DNA from: CBDFNN01 sp965250215
Lineage (GTDB): Bacteria; Bacteroidota; Rhodothermia; Rhodothermales; DATKEJ01
DNA length: 64,000 nucleotides
NCBI GenBank assembly: GCA_965250215.1
Contig: CBDFNN010000004.1
Span: 3,720,001 to 3,784,000 of the forward strand
Reading direction: 5' to 3'
Positions 32,324 through 41,643 of this stretch are shown here, piece after piece. The stretch's first letter is position 1. Each line of letters opens with the position of its first letter. Made by a program: the position numbers and the translations under genes. The notes under the pieces were generated by a model. That model was not told the origin of the DNA. It worked only from the letters and a program-made list of their open reading frames with translations, and made no database searches.

Positions 32324-33529
32324 TTGGATAAGAAAACCCAAGACTGGCTTATTATTCTCGCGATTTGGCTGATGGTATTTGCTGCCAGCAGTCAGATCAT
32401 GATCGTTGCGCCGCTCCTGCCTATCATTGAACGCACGCTCGACATTCCCAAGGAATGGCTAGGCACTTTGATTACGGCCTATGGAGTCTGCCTCGGACTT
32501 TTTGCCATGTTCTCAGGTCCACTTTCCGATAGACATGGTCGCAAAAAGATCATGATGCTTGGCAGTGGTCTACTTGGAACGAGTCTCCTTTTGCACACTT
32601 TTGCAGTCGACTTCTTCTCTCTCTTTGCTCTTCGTGCGATTGCCGGTGCAAGTGCGGGATTTCTTAGTGGATCTGCTGTCTCCTATGTTGGTGACTATTT
32701 CCCTTATGAGCGGCGGGGCTGGGCAAACGGCTGGATTATGAGTGGAATGGCCTTTGGGCAAATCGCAGGAATTCCTCTTGGAATTGTGCTGGCTGGGCAA
32801 AGTGGATTTAAGTGGCCTTTTATTGCTTTTGGCATCCTTATGATATTTGCCTTCTTCATGCTAAAATACTTCGTTCCGCAACCTGAGGTTGAGTTGGCTC
32901 CAAACCCCGTCACACCACTTGGCGTCGTCAGGAAATATGGCATTATGCTAAAGGACAAAAATATTGTCGCGGCCTGCCTCTCGTATTTCTTGATGTTTTT
33001 AAGCATCTCTTTATTCATTGTCTACATGCCGATTTGGCTCCAAGATACACTTGGATTTGGTGAGAACGATTTGGCCCTTATGTTTCTCGGAGGTGGGCTC
33101 GCGAGTGTTTTAATTGGACCTCAAGCTGGTAAAATTTCTGATAAAGTAGGACGAAAACCGCTTATTCTAATATCCTGCGTCGGATTAGCGTTAGGCACGA
33201 TTGCAACTACATACGTTGTGGTTGGCCTAACATCCGCCATTATTCTTTTCTTTGTAACCATGGCTTTTGCCTCCATGCGGATCAGTCCACTACAGTCGCT
33301 TCTCTCGGCTCTTGTCCCTGATAGACAAAGAGGTTCGCTTATGAGCCTCGCTGTCTCACTCGGTCAAATTGGGATCGGACTCGGAGGTGCGCTTGCTGGT
33401 CCCTTTTACATCCGATATGGATTCTCCAGTAACACCTTGCTAGCAGCCATTGCCATTGTGCTGATGGCTCTAGTCGTTTGGAAAATGCTACCAGAGCCTA
33501 GTATGAAAAAGGCGGTCGAAAAGGTCTAG
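32324..33529 (+). CDS. Major facilitator superfamily transporter
   Basis: 401 residues with 12 predicted membrane helices. MFS motif A is present in both halves: GPLSDRHGRKKIMM after helix 2 and GKISDKVGRKPLILIS after helix 8. The N-terminal half has the drug-efflux look (ATSQ-like helix 1, PERRGWANGW between halves). The substrate is unknown. TTG start, 24 bases after dut; likely the last gene of the POT-dut-MFS unit. Convergent with the SDR gene. Confidence 0.88.
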   Translation: MDKKTQDWLIILAIWLMVFAASSQIMIVAPLLPIIERTLDIPKEWLGTLITAYGVCLGLFAMFSGPLSDRHGRKKIMMLGSGLLGTSLLLHTFAVDFFSLFALRAIAGASAGFLSGSAVSYVGDYFPYERRGWANGWIMSGMAFGQIAGIPLGIVLAGQSGFKWPFIAFGILMIFAFFMLKYFVPQPEVELAPNPVTPLGVVRKYGIMLKDKNIVAACLSYFLMFLSISLFIVYMPIWLQDTLGFGENDLALMFLGGGLASVLIGPQAGKISDKVGRKPLILISCVGLALGTIATTYVVVGLTSAIILFFVTMAFASMRISPLQSLLSALVPDRQRGSLMSLAVSLGQIGIGLGGALAGPFYIRYGFSSNTLLAAIAIVLMALVVWKMLPEPSMKKAVEKV

Positions 33530-33580
33530 CTGACATTCGTGCTATTTATCGATAAACTAGAAACGCCTGACGAAGGACCT

Positions 33581-34321
33581 CTAGAGATCCATCCCTTTAA
33601 ACTTCGACTCAGGGATCATCTTCGCTGCCATCATCATCCACCTCCATTTCCCAGGAAGATACACGACGTCCTTTCCCTTCTTAATGGCATCATAGATTCC
33701 ATTGCCAACTTCCTCCGCCGTGGAGAATGGTTTGTTTTTACGATCTATTCCCTCCGTCATTGGAGTATCGACGGGCCCAGGCAATATCGTGATCACCTTG
33801 ATACCTTTCCGATCCAATCGATTTCTAAGACCCTGTAAGAAAGTCGTAACCATCGCCTTCGCAGATCCATAAGCATAATTCGAGGCCTTCCCTCTTTCCC
33901 CCGCTACAGATGAAATAACAGCTAAGCAGCCACTACCAGCCCTCTCGAAAAAATCAGCGGCAATAGTCGCCAAGGAGACTACCGAAACGCCATTGACGTT
34001 CACACAGTGAACGGTCTGACTCGGATTGGTCGCGATGATATCTTGGTCAGGTAGATCACCGTGAGCAAGAAAAATAAGATCAAATCCACCTAAAAAGCCT
34101 CGTGCCCGGTCGAACATATCATGATGCTTGTTAAACTGAACAACATCTAATTCATAGGTCCCGACTTTCTCTGCCCCCGCTTCCTCAAGCTCAGTCGCAA
34201 GATCACGCAACTTTGACTCTGTCTTACTAACTAGAAAGAGCCTGGAACCATCCTTCGCGAATCTCTTCGCTGTTACCTTGGCAATAGCCGAAGTTGCTCC
34301 CACTATCAAAATTCGTTTCAT
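33581..34321 (-). CDS. Short-chain dehydrogenase, DprE2-like (polyprenyl-phosphoryl-2-keto-pentose reductase)
   Basis: 246 residues. NAD(P)-binding motif GATSAIA (8-14), the AHGDLPDQ segment in place of NNAG, VISSVAG with the catalytic Ser, and YAYGSAK supplying Tyr and Lys. The C-terminal end (KWRWMMMAAKMIPESKF) resembles the membrane-associating tail of DprE2. Mycobacterial DprE2 reduces the 2-keto intermediate made by DprE1 to the arabinose epimer. The DprE1-like gene lies 142 bases upstream on the same strand. The family is certain; the DprE2 role is supported by context. Confidence 0.82.
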   Translation of the reverse strand: MKRILIVGATSAIAKVTAKRFAKDGSRLFLVSKTESKLRDLATELEEAGAEKVGTYELDVVQFNKHHDMFDRARGFLGGFDLIFLAHGDLPDQDIIATNPSQTVHCVNVNGVSVVSLATIAADFFERAGSGCLAVISSVAGERGKASNYAYGSAKAMVTTFLQGLRNRLDRKGIKVITILPGPVDTPMTEGIDRKNKPFSTAEEVGNGIYDAIKKGKDVVYLPGKWRWMMMAAKMIPESKFKGMDL

Positions 34322-34322
34322 T

Positions 34323-34362
34323 ATTCAGATATTCAGATCCTCAGATTGTCAGAACATCAGAT
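34323..34362. repeat. Octamer tandem array, NNTCAGAT type, 5 units
   Basis: ATTCAGAT, ATTCAGAT, CCTCAGAT, TGTCAGAA, CATCAGAT begin one base from the start codon of the SDR gene (34321, minus strand). The array therefore occupies the whole ribosome-binding region. Confidence 0.8.
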
Positions 34363-34463
34363 TCTCTGCGTCCTGTCCTCAAGGTGTCTCTATTAATAAA
34401 TTATAATTCTTTGGCCGCTATCTCGGCCCTGATATTATTCAATTCAGCTCTTTCCCATTCTCC

Positions 34464-35771
34464 TCAGCCCCCCATTCGTCTCCAGAAGGATGATGAAAAT
34501 TTCGGATCAATATATGTCGAATATTCCTCCCATCTCGGAAAATAGGATCTGAAACTCCCGGCAGACATCGTCGCGTCTTTTGCTGGATAGACGGCCCCTC
34601 CTGCTTCAAGGACAAGATCGTCTAATTTAGTGAGTAATTTCAAGGTTGAAAGTCCTTTATTGGGGAAGTCCAAATTCAGTGTTACGCCCTCTCGCGGAAA
34701 GGACATCATCCCAGGTGAGCTCATCTTTCCAAAATTTTTCAACACAGTAAGAAACGAGGTCTCTCCTGCCCGATCACAAATGGCAAATATCTCCCTTAGC
34801 TTTTCAATGGCTTGTTTTTTCGGTATCACCAATTGAAATTGGAGAAGACCACGCTTTCCATAGGCCCGATTCCAATTGGAGATAGCGTCCAAAGGATAGA
34901 AATATGATCGATAATCTTGAGTTCGACTCGTCAACTTTGAGCCAAATCGGGCAGCATAGACTTTATTGAACAAGCCGATCGTGAACCGATTCATCGCAGC
35001 ACCGGGCAAATTGAAAGGAAGTCCCATTAGTGCACTCTTTGACAATATCTCCGGACTAATTTCGTTTCTTTCTGGAGCATTCGCTCGCAGGAGAACTCCC
35101 TTTTCCTGTCCCCTTTTCGACAATGCATCCACCCAAGAGACCACAAATTCGAATTCTCTCTCCGCGTCCTCATTCAATGCAAAATATCCTTCGAGACCAT
35201 GAAATGGTATCTGCTCTACTTCGATGTCGCTACTACCGAAGGGTATCAATTGCAGACGTGCGCTTAGGATCATCCCCGTCAAACCCAATCCCCCGATCGT
35301 CGCAGAAAATAATTCTGAATTTAGATAGGCACTGCATTCTATAATATTTCCGTCACTTCGCAATAAACGAAAGGATTGGATCCACCTTCCAAGACAACCA
35401 GCAGAATGATGATTTTTTCCATGGACATCGTTGGCGATCGCGCCTCCAATTGTTACGTATTGCGTTCCTGGAGTGACAGCGGGAAACCAGCCCTTCGGCA
35501 ACACATGTTGTATGAGGCTTTTATAGTTCACTCCTGCCTCGCACTCGACAATTCCAGCCACGTGATCAAAGGCTAATATTCGATTCAATTGATGTGAGAG
35601 AATCAGTCCACCTTCTTCATTCAAACAACTATCACCATATGATCTGCCTTGACCGAATGGGAGATAAAGTTGATCTGCGTGGAGGCCACTTAAATCAGGG
35701 TCACGACTAAGGATGATTGTGCTCTTATGGTGCACTTTCGGATATCTACCCCAGGATTCAAATTTTTCCAT
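34464..35771 (-). CDS. FAD-dependent oxidase, DprE1-like (polyprenyl-phosphoryl-ribose 2-oxidase)
   Basis: 435 residues of the vanillyl-alcohol-oxidase FAD fold. The start ESWGRYPKV matches DprE1. The FAD site has PFGQGRSYGDSCLN and the segment WFPAVTPGTQYVTIGGAIANDVHGKNHH (about 100-125), whose DVHGKNHH is typical of DprE1. A substrate domain follows, then the C-terminal GGAVYPAKDATMS segment of DprE1. It would oxidise the 2-OH of polyprenyl-phosphoryl-ribose. It sits 22 bases after the HAD-UbiA gene. Confidence 0.85.
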   Translation of the reverse strand: MEKFESWGRYPKVHHKSTIILSRDPDLSGLHADQLYLPFGQGRSYGDSCLNEEGGLILSHQLNRILAFDHVAGIVECEAGVNYKSLIQHVLPKGWFPAVTPGTQYVTIGGAIANDVHGKNHHSAGCLGRWIQSFRLLRSDGNIIECSAYLNSELFSATIGGLGLTGMILSARLQLIPFGSSDIEVEQIPFHGLEGYFALNEDAEREFEFVVSWVDALSKRGQEKGVLLRANAPERNEISPEILSKSALMGLPFNLPGAAMNRFTIGLFNKVYAARFGSKLTSRTQDYRSYFYPLDAISNWNRAYGKRGLLQFQLVIPKKQAIEKLREIFAICDRAGETSFLTVLKNFGKMSSPGMMSFPREGVTLNLDFPNKGLSTLKLLTKLDDLVLEAGGAVYPAKDATMSAGSFRSYFPRWEEYSTYIDPKFSSSFWRRMGG

Positions 35772-35793
35772 TTTGGATCTCGTTTTGAGTAAC

Positions 35794-37233
35794 CTAGGTG
35801 GAAAAATATACTACGGCGATCCCTGCTACGACCCATATCCAAGACAACCAGTCTTTTAACATGAAAACAACCGGGTCCGAATTCATTCTACCCATTAGGG
35901 TCGACGACCATATCCTTGTCAACCAAAGAAACAGGACGAAAATAAGAGCCCACAAATAGTGAGGATGGGAATAAAGCTCGCTTACTGAATCTGAGAAGAT
36001 ATAGAAGGGCAAAATTATCAGGGACAGCGTTCCAAAGGCTGGCCCCGCATTCTTCATTGACTTCATATGACTGAAGTCATAATTCCTATTGGCCGAAGCT
36101 TCCATTTTCGCGTCCTGCAACTGCTTCAATTCACCATATCGCTTCGCCATAGCAAGGCTCAAAAAGAAAAGGACAGAAAAGGCGATTAGCCACTCCGACA
36201 ATGGGACATCAGTGGCAACTGATCCCGCCCACAGTCTAATAGCATAGAGACCGGCAAGTATCGCGACATCCAGAAAATTGATTCGTTTTAGAACGAAGGA
36301 ATAGAGGCTTGTAGTGAGCAAATAGATCGCTAGGACCGCCAGAAATTTTACTGGCAAGGCAAAAATAGCCACGCTGCCAGATAGAATTAGAAGCACCGGA
36401 ACTAGAACAGATGCTTTCGGCAATGACAGTTGCCCTGACGCTATCGGCCTCCTACTCTTATCTGGATGACGTCTGTCATTTGGGAGATCAATTAGATCAT
36501 TCAGTAAATAGACTGCCGAAGCAGAAAGAGAGAATGACAAAAACGCTGCGAGAACGGAGACAAAAAGCCCAAAATCTAGGAATTGGTGTGCCAAAAATAG
36601 AGGCACAAATATCAAAAGGTTTTTCACCCATTGATGGATTCTCATTGCTCTTAAAATACTCGAAAAACCTCCCTCCTTTTCAATTTTGAAAACACGAGTA
36701 ACCGTAGTAAGTGAACGGACTTTATCTACAAAATCCTCCGATGAATGGACGACCGCAGCGCCTGCTGCTCCGGCCCAAACAGCCATATCGGCCGAGCTGT
36801 TGCCAAGATATTCGAATGGAGTTCCATCACAGTCCTGATTGATCAATTCGAGCTTAGCTTGACTTATTGTATTAGTCAGGCCGTCACTCGCAATAATAGA
36901 ATCGAAAAATCCAAAATGGTCAAAGACTTTCTTGGCGATCCTGTCATCCGTACCCGTAGCGAGAATGACTTTGCGACGCTCTGACTCGCTTCGAGCATAT
37001 TCCTCTACCTCCTTGTTGTAACGGAAGCTTCGGGCCTCTGGAATAACTCGATCGGTGACTTGCCGCTTGAAATGTGCCCGGCCCTTTAGTATCCATAAGG
37101 GGCTCAACAAGAGACTTAATGGCCTCTCTCGAAGCAGCATTATGAATGATTCCCAAAAGCTGTCTGAATAAATCAGAGAGCCATCTAGGTCTACATATAG
37201 GGGAATATTTTCTTGTTCTGTGCTTTCTTTCAC
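35794..37233 (-). CDS. HAD phosphatase-UbiA prenyltransferase fusion (DPPR synthase-like)
   Basis: 479 residues. The N-terminal HAD domain (about 1-190) has YVDLDGSL with Asp15 and Asp17 and LGNSSADMAVWAGA as the acidic motif. The C-terminal UbiA domain (about 205-479) has eight or nine membrane helices, with the prenyl-diphosphate motif NDLIDLPND and the following HPDKSRRPIASG. In mycobacteria the UbiA enzyme transfers phosphoribose from PRPP to decaprenyl phosphate, and a separate phosphatase removes the 5'-phosphate. A fusion of both functions would be economical. GTG start. First gene of the three-gene minus-strand unit. Confidence 0.88.
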   Translation of the reverse strand: MKESTEQENIPLYVDLDGSLIYSDSFWESFIMLLRERPLSLLLSPLWILKGRAHFKRQVTDRVIPEARSFRYNKEVEEYARSESERRKVILATGTDDRIAKKVFDHFGFFDSIIASDGLTNTISQAKLELINQDCDGTPFEYLGNSSADMAVWAGAAGAAVVHSSEDFVDKVRSLTTVTRVFKIEKEGGFSSILRAMRIHQWVKNLLIFVPLFLAHQFLDFGLFVSVLAAFLSFSLSASAVYLLNDLIDLPNDRRHPDKSRRPIASGQLSLPKASVLVPVLLILSGSVAIFALPVKFLAVLAIYLLTTSLYSFVLKRINFLDVAILAGLYAIRLWAGSVATDVPLSEWLIAFSVLFFLSLAMAKRYGELKQLQDAKMEASANRNYDFSHMKSMKNAGPAFGTLSLIILPFYIFSDSVSELYSHPHYLWALIFVLFLWLTRIWSSTLMGRMNSDPVVFMLKDWLSWIWVVAGIAVVYFST

Positions 37234-37388
37234 TTCTCTAACAATTCCGACAATAATACGCCTTTACTAGGTCGATAGAGCCTAAATAGCGCGAATTTCT
37301 TCCTTTAATGATAATTGGAAATAGAATAGCTCCGTAGTTTCTACAAAGAAATCGACACTATCCCTGAAAACCCTGGAAATCAGAAAGA

Positions 37389-39656
37389 ATGTCCCATAAA
37401 TCGGAGCCAAATGTAGACCTTGAACTCGCTAAAGAGCATGGTTTGACTGAGGAAGAGTACGGCTGGATTATCGAAAAACTAGGACGAACACCCACCTTCG
37501 TAGAACTTGGTATCTACTCGGTGATGTGGAGCGAACATTGTTCTTACAAGAATTCAATCGCCTTGCTAAAGACTTTGCCAAGATCAGGCGAGAATTTGCT
37601 TGTTGAGGCTGGGGATGAAAATGCAGGACTCGTCGATATCGGTGGAGGACTGGCTTGCGCCTTCAAGATCGAGTCTCACAACCACCCCTCGGCTGTCGAG
37701 CCCTATCAGGGTGCAGCGACGGGAGTAGGTGGTATTCAACGTGACATCTTCACCATGGGAGCGAGACCAATCGCTTCACTGAATTCACTGCGCTTTGGAA
37801 GTTTGGATAGCGAACGAGTCAAATTTCTACTAGATGGCGTCGTTCGCGGCATCGGCGACTATGGTAATTCATTTGGCGTCCCCACGGTTGGAGGAGAAAT
37901 CTATTTCGATGACTGCTACGAGGAAAATCCCCTTGTAAATGCGATGAGTGTCGGCATTGTAAAAGTCGGAGAGACGGTCTCTGCTATCGCAAGTGGTGCT
38001 GGCAACCCAGTATTTATCGTCGGATCTTCTACTGGACGAGACGGCATTCATGGAGCGACATTCGCCTCGGAAGAAATATCTGAAGAGAGCGAGGCCAAAC
38101 GCCCATCGGTTCAGGTGGGTGATCCATTTACCGAAAAACTTCTCCTTGAAGCCTCCTTAGAGGTTATTGCTACGGGCGCATTGGTCGGCATGCAAGACAT
38201 GGGTGCCGCTGGTATTACCTGTTCCTCGGCTGAGATGAGTGAGAAGGGTGGATGCGGTATGAGACTCCAATTGGAAAAAGTACCGATTCGCGAGAAAGGC
38301 ATGACGCCTTACGAGATCATGCTTTCCGAATCGCAGGAGAGAATGCTCGTCGTCTGTCACAAAGGTCGTGAGCAAGAAGTGATCGACGTCTTCGAAAAAT
38401 GGGACCTCAATGTTGAGGAAATTGGTGTGGTGACCGACACAGGAAATGTCGAGATCTTTTTCCATGGCGAACTTTTCGCCGAAATCCCAGCCGAGCATCT
38501 CTGCTTAGGAGCAGGTGCGCCGGTTTATATAAGAGAAACATCCAAACCGGAATACTTGACAGCGACCTCTTCCTTTGATCAGTCCACTGTTGAAGATTTG
38601 TCCGAAGAATCTGTACCAAACATTCTACTCAACCTATTAGGCAACCCCAACATCGCATCGAAAAAATGGGTCTATGAGCAGTACGACACCATGGTCAGAA
38701 CAAACACGATTGTCGGACCAGGTTCCAGCGATGCAGCGGTAGTTCGAATAAAGGGTACAGATAGAGGCCTGGCCGTCAAGACAGATTGCAATGGAAGATA
38801 CGTCTATCTAAATCCACGAAAAGGGGCCCAAATTGCAGTTGCTGAATCGGCGCGAAATGTAGTTTGCAGCGGCGGTCAGCCTGTGGCAGTTACCAACTGC
38901 CTAAATTTTGGAAATCCTTACAAACCACAAATGTATTGGGTTTTCAAGGAAGCTGTAGCCGGAATGGGTGAAGCCTGTCGAAAATTTGAGACACCGGTAA
39001 CGGGCGGAAATGTCTCGCTGTACAATGAAAGCCCAGGACGAGCAGTCTACCCTACCCCAACCATAGGAATGCTTGGATTGGTCGATGACATCCATAATCA
39101 TGTCACGACTTCAGAGTTCAAAAACGAAGGTGATCACATTTTTCTTTTGACTCCAAAAGGAAATGCCTTTGCATCAAAAATCGACGGAAGCGAATATCTT
39201 GCTAGCGTTAGAGGCCAAGTCACCGGCGATGCACCCGAATTCGAATTGGACGAAGAATTGGCCGTTCAGAAAGCAGCCCTCAAAATGATCAGATCTGGAT
39301 TAATTCAAAGCGCCCACGACATTTCCGACGGAGGTCTGGGAGTTTGCCTTGCAGAAAAAACGCTTTACTCAGGACTAGGTGCAAAAGTTGACCTGACAAC
39401 AGAAGAGGGACAGCGACTCGATGCTCTATTCTTTGGCGAAGCTCAATCACGAATTATTTTCAGTGCAAAAGAGTCTAATGCAGAAAAACTCTACTCCTTA
39501 GCTCGCAGCGGTGACGTGCAATTGAATTACATCGGGCAGGTAGTAAGTGATGAGAGCTTAGATATCAGTGTGGACGGTAACTTGTTGGTAAGTCTGGATT
39601 CGTCGGAATTGAAAGATCCATATTTTTCTGCAATTCCTGACGCTATGAAGTCCTGA
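37389..39656 (+). CDS. purL: Phosphoribosylformylglycinamidine synthase subunit PurL
   Basis: 755-residue, small-type (three-subunit) FGAM synthase of de novo purine synthesis, which uses ATP and glutamine-derived ammonia from PurQ. Landmarks: SVMWSEHCSYKNS (44-56), ESHNHPSAVEPYQGAATGVGG (95-115), VGGEIYFDD, and the second AIRS-like half with TDCNGRYVYLNPRKG, CLNFGNP, TGGNVSLYNE and SAHDISDGGLGV. The length shows it is the non-fused form, so PurQ and PurS must be elsewhere. Confidence 0.97.
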   Translation: MSHKSEPNVDLELAKEHGLTEEEYGWIIEKLGRTPTFVELGIYSVMWSEHCSYKNSIALLKTLPRSGENLLVEAGDENAGLVDIGGGLACAFKIESHNHPSAVEPYQGAATGVGGIQRDIFTMGARPIASLNSLRFGSLDSERVKFLLDGVVRGIGDYGNSFGVPTVGGEIYFDDCYEENPLVNAMSVGIVKVGETVSAIASGAGNPVFIVGSSTGRDGIHGATFASEEISEESEAKRPSVQVGDPFTEKLLLEASLEVIATGALVGMQDMGAAGITCSSAEMSEKGGCGMRLQLEKVPIREKGMTPYEIMLSESQERMLVVCHKGREQEVIDVFEKWDLNVEEIGVVTDTGNVEIFFHGELFAEIPAEHLCLGAGAPVYIRETSKPEYLTATSSFDQSTVEDLSEESVPNILLNLLGNPNIASKKWVYEQYDTMVRTNTIVGPGSSDAAVVRIKGTDRGLAVKTDCNGRYVYLNPRKGAQIAVAESARNVVCSGGQPVAVTNCLNFGNPYKPQMYWVFKEAVAGMGEACRKFETPVTGGNVSLYNESPGRAVYPTPTIGMLGLVDDIHNHVTTSEFKNEGDHIFLLTPKGNAFASKIDGSEYLASVRGQVTGDAPEFELDEELAVQKAALKMIRSGLIQSAHDISDGGLGVCLAEKTLYSGLGAKVDLTTEEGQRLDALFFGEAQSRIIFSAKESNAEKLYSLARSGDVQLNYIGQVVSDESLDISVDGNLLVSLDSSELKDPYFSAIPDAMKS

Positions 39657-39770
39657 GGAAGATTGTGGGTTCAAGCGAGATGCTGTAACAATTCCCGCCC
39701 TATCTCATCTATATACTGGAAAATAAATCTGCGCGATCCGCTCTGCTGATCGAGCTTTGACACAACAATA

Positions 39771-40118
39771 ATGAGTGATAACGCAAAATACACTACGCTA
39801 ACGGATAGCAACTTCCAAGAGCAAGTACTCAATAATTCGGGGCCAGTCCTCGTTGATTTCTGGGCAACTTGGTGTGGCCCTTGCCGTGCAATCGCTCCCG
39901 TAATCGAGGAGCTTGCTAAGGACTTTGAAGGTCGTGCCACCATCGCAAAGATGGACGTGGACCATAACCAACAAGTACCAATGAATTATGGCGTCCGATC
40001 GATTCCAACCCTTCTAATCTTCAAGGATGGAGTGGTTGTTGATCAGTTGGTCGGTGTCGTTCCAAAGAAAAAACTAGCCGAAAAACTAGAAGCCCTCATT
40101 GAGGCTCCAGTCGAGTAA
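39771..40118 (+). CDS. trxA: Thioredoxin
   Basis: 115 residues with the active site WATWCGPCRA (Cys35, Cys38) and the cis-Pro region SIPTLLIFKDG. General cytoplasmic disulfide reductant. First gene of a compact trxA-glutaredoxin-trxB cluster; trxB is 309 bases downstream. Confidence 0.97.
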   Translation: MSDNAKYTTLTDSNFQEQVLNNSGPVLVDFWATWCGPCRAIAPVIEELAKDFEGRATIAKMDVDHNQQVPMNYGVRSIPTLLIFKDGVVVDQLVGVVPKKKLAEKLEALIEAPVE

Positions 40119-40122
40119 TGTA

Positions 40123-40368
40123 ATGGTAGACAATTCAATTGCAATCAAGATGTACTCCACCGAGTGGTGTCCTGATTGTCATCGAGCGAAAAGATTTCTC
40201 GGAGACAAAGGGATAGGCTTTGTAGAAATTAACATCGAACAGCATCCCGAGGCAGCTAAACTTGTGATGGAGAAGAACGAAGGAAAGAGACGTGTTCCAA
40301 CCTTCGATATTGGAGGCAACTTCTACGGAAACCCTCCTATCTCCGAACTTGCAAAAATCGTCTCGTAG
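40123..40368 (+). CDS. Glutaredoxin-like protein (CPDC)
   Basis: 81 residues with a glutaredoxin fold and the active site EWCPDCHRAKRFL (Cys16, Cys19). RRVPTFDIGG carries the cis-Pro. The ATG at 40123 is preferred because it is 4 bases after the trxA stop and starts MVDNSIAIKMYS, whereas earlier in-frame codons overlap trxA. CPDC-type glutaredoxins of this size (NrdH/mycoredoxin-like) may be reduced by TrxB rather than by glutathione, which would fit the position between trxA and trxB (inference). Confidence 0.9.
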   Translation: MVDNSIAIKMYSTEWCPDCHRAKRFLGDKGIGFVEINIEQHPEAAKLVMEKNEGKRRVPTFDIGGNFYGNPPISELAKIVS

Positions 40369-40383
40369 ATAGATTCAAAATGT

Positions 40384-40415
40384 TAGGGCAGTCCACATTG
40401 AGGCTGCCCTAGCTA
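40384..40415 (+). terminator. Hairpin between glutaredoxin gene and trxB
   Basis: TAGGGCAG (40384-40391) pairs with CTGCCCTA (40404-40411) around a 12-base loop. No strong U-tract follows (gctatatccc), so it may attenuate rather than end transcription before trxB at 40427. Confidence 0.55.
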
Positions 40416-40426
40416 TATCCCATACT

Positions 40427-41416
40427 ATGTCACAACATCCAGACACTTCAGCATTTGACGGCATCGATTTTAACGATGCAGAACTCAAGGACATGATCAT
40501 TGTTGGCACCGGGCCGGCAGGACTAACCGCAGCACTTTATGCCTCTAGGGCAAATCTTGCACCATTGGTATTTCAGGGACCAGAGCCAGGAGGTCAGCTA
40601 ACAACGACAACGGACGTAGAGAATTATCCGGGCTTTCCTCAAGGAGTTATGGGCCCGGAAATGATGACTCTTTTTGAGGATCAAGCTAAGCGCTTTGGAG
40701 CTCAACTTGAGTACGGAACCGTTACACATGTGGATTTTTCGAGTCATCCGCATAGACTTCTAGTCGATGATGAAAAACCTTACCTCGCAAAAACGATCGT
40801 CATTTCGACAGGTGCGTCGGCTAAATATCTTGGCCTAGATAACGAACAAAGACTGCTTGGATATGGAGTTTCCGCATGCGCAACCTGTGACGGAGCTTTC
40901 TTCCGAGACCAAGACGTTGCTGTCGTTGGAGGCGGAGATACAGCGATGGAGGAGGCACTCTTTCTTACGCGTTTTGCTTCGAAAGTAAGCGTCATTCACA
41001 GACGAGATGAATTACGCGCTTCAAAAGTGATGCAAAAAAGGGCCTTAGATAATCCGAAAATCGAGATAGTGTGGAATTCCCAAGTGACTGATATTCTTGG
41101 TGAAAAAGAAGTTTCGGGAGTCAAACTTCAAAACACCGTCGATAATTCCGAATCCGAGCTAGATCTACAGGGTCTTTTCCTCGGGATAGGTCACAAGCCT
41201 AACAATGACATTTTCACGGGTTGGTTGGACATGGATGATCTAGGGTACCTAGTTACCAAAGCTGATTCGTCCTACACCAATATCCCAGGAGTATTTGCCT
41301 GCGGAGATGCTCAAGATCATGTTTATAGACAGGCTATTACCGCTGCGGGTTCTGGCTGCATGGCTGCCATTGACGCCGAACGATGGCTCGCGGAAAAGGA
41401 AGACGATGGTGTCTAG
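40427..41416 (+). CDS. trxB: Thioredoxin reductase
   Basis: 329 residues. FAD motif VGTGPAGLTAALYASRA (26-42), redox-active CATC at 151-154, NADPH motif VVGGGDTAMEEALFL, and FACGDAQDHVYRQAITAAGSGCMAA near the C-terminus. Reduces thioredoxin with NADPH and possibly also the CPDC protein encoded just upstream. Confidence 0.97.
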   Translation: MSQHPDTSAFDGIDFNDAELKDMIIVGTGPAGLTAALYASRANLAPLVFQGPEPGGQLTTTTDVENYPGFPQGVMGPEMMTLFEDQAKRFGAQLEYGTVTHVDFSSHPHRLLVDDEKPYLAKTIVISTGASAKYLGLDNEQRLLGYGVSACATCDGAFFRDQDVAVVGGGDTAMEEALFLTRFASKVSVIHRRDELRASKVMQKRALDNPKIEIVWNSQVTDILGEKEVSGVKLQNTVDNSESELDLQGLFLGIGHKPNNDIFTGWLDMDDLGYLVTKADSSYTNIPGVFACGDAQDHVYRQAITAAGSGCMAAIDAERWLAEKEDDGV

Positions 41417-41446
41417 ACACTAAACGTTTTCTATTTACAACATTCT

Positions 41447-41485
41447 AAGGCAGTGTCGAGATAGAAGACACTGCCTTTCTTGTTT
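41447..41485 (+). terminator. Intrinsic terminator after trxB
   Basis: AAGGCAGTGTC (41447-41457) pairs perfectly with GACACTGCCTT (41467-41477) around a 9-base loop, followed by TCTTGTTT. Strong rho-independent terminator for the redox cluster. Confidence 0.9.
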
Positions 41486-41643
41486 CCGAGTCAACGGTCC
41501 AAGCATGAAACTCATTTCGAGTCAATCCAAGACCAGCTCGCTTTAATAAAAAGGGGAAACAAGGCGAAAAGCTAGAAACAATAACAGAAACCCACCCCCG
41601 TTCCATAAGTACCCGATTTATAGGGCATTCCTCAACAAAGATT

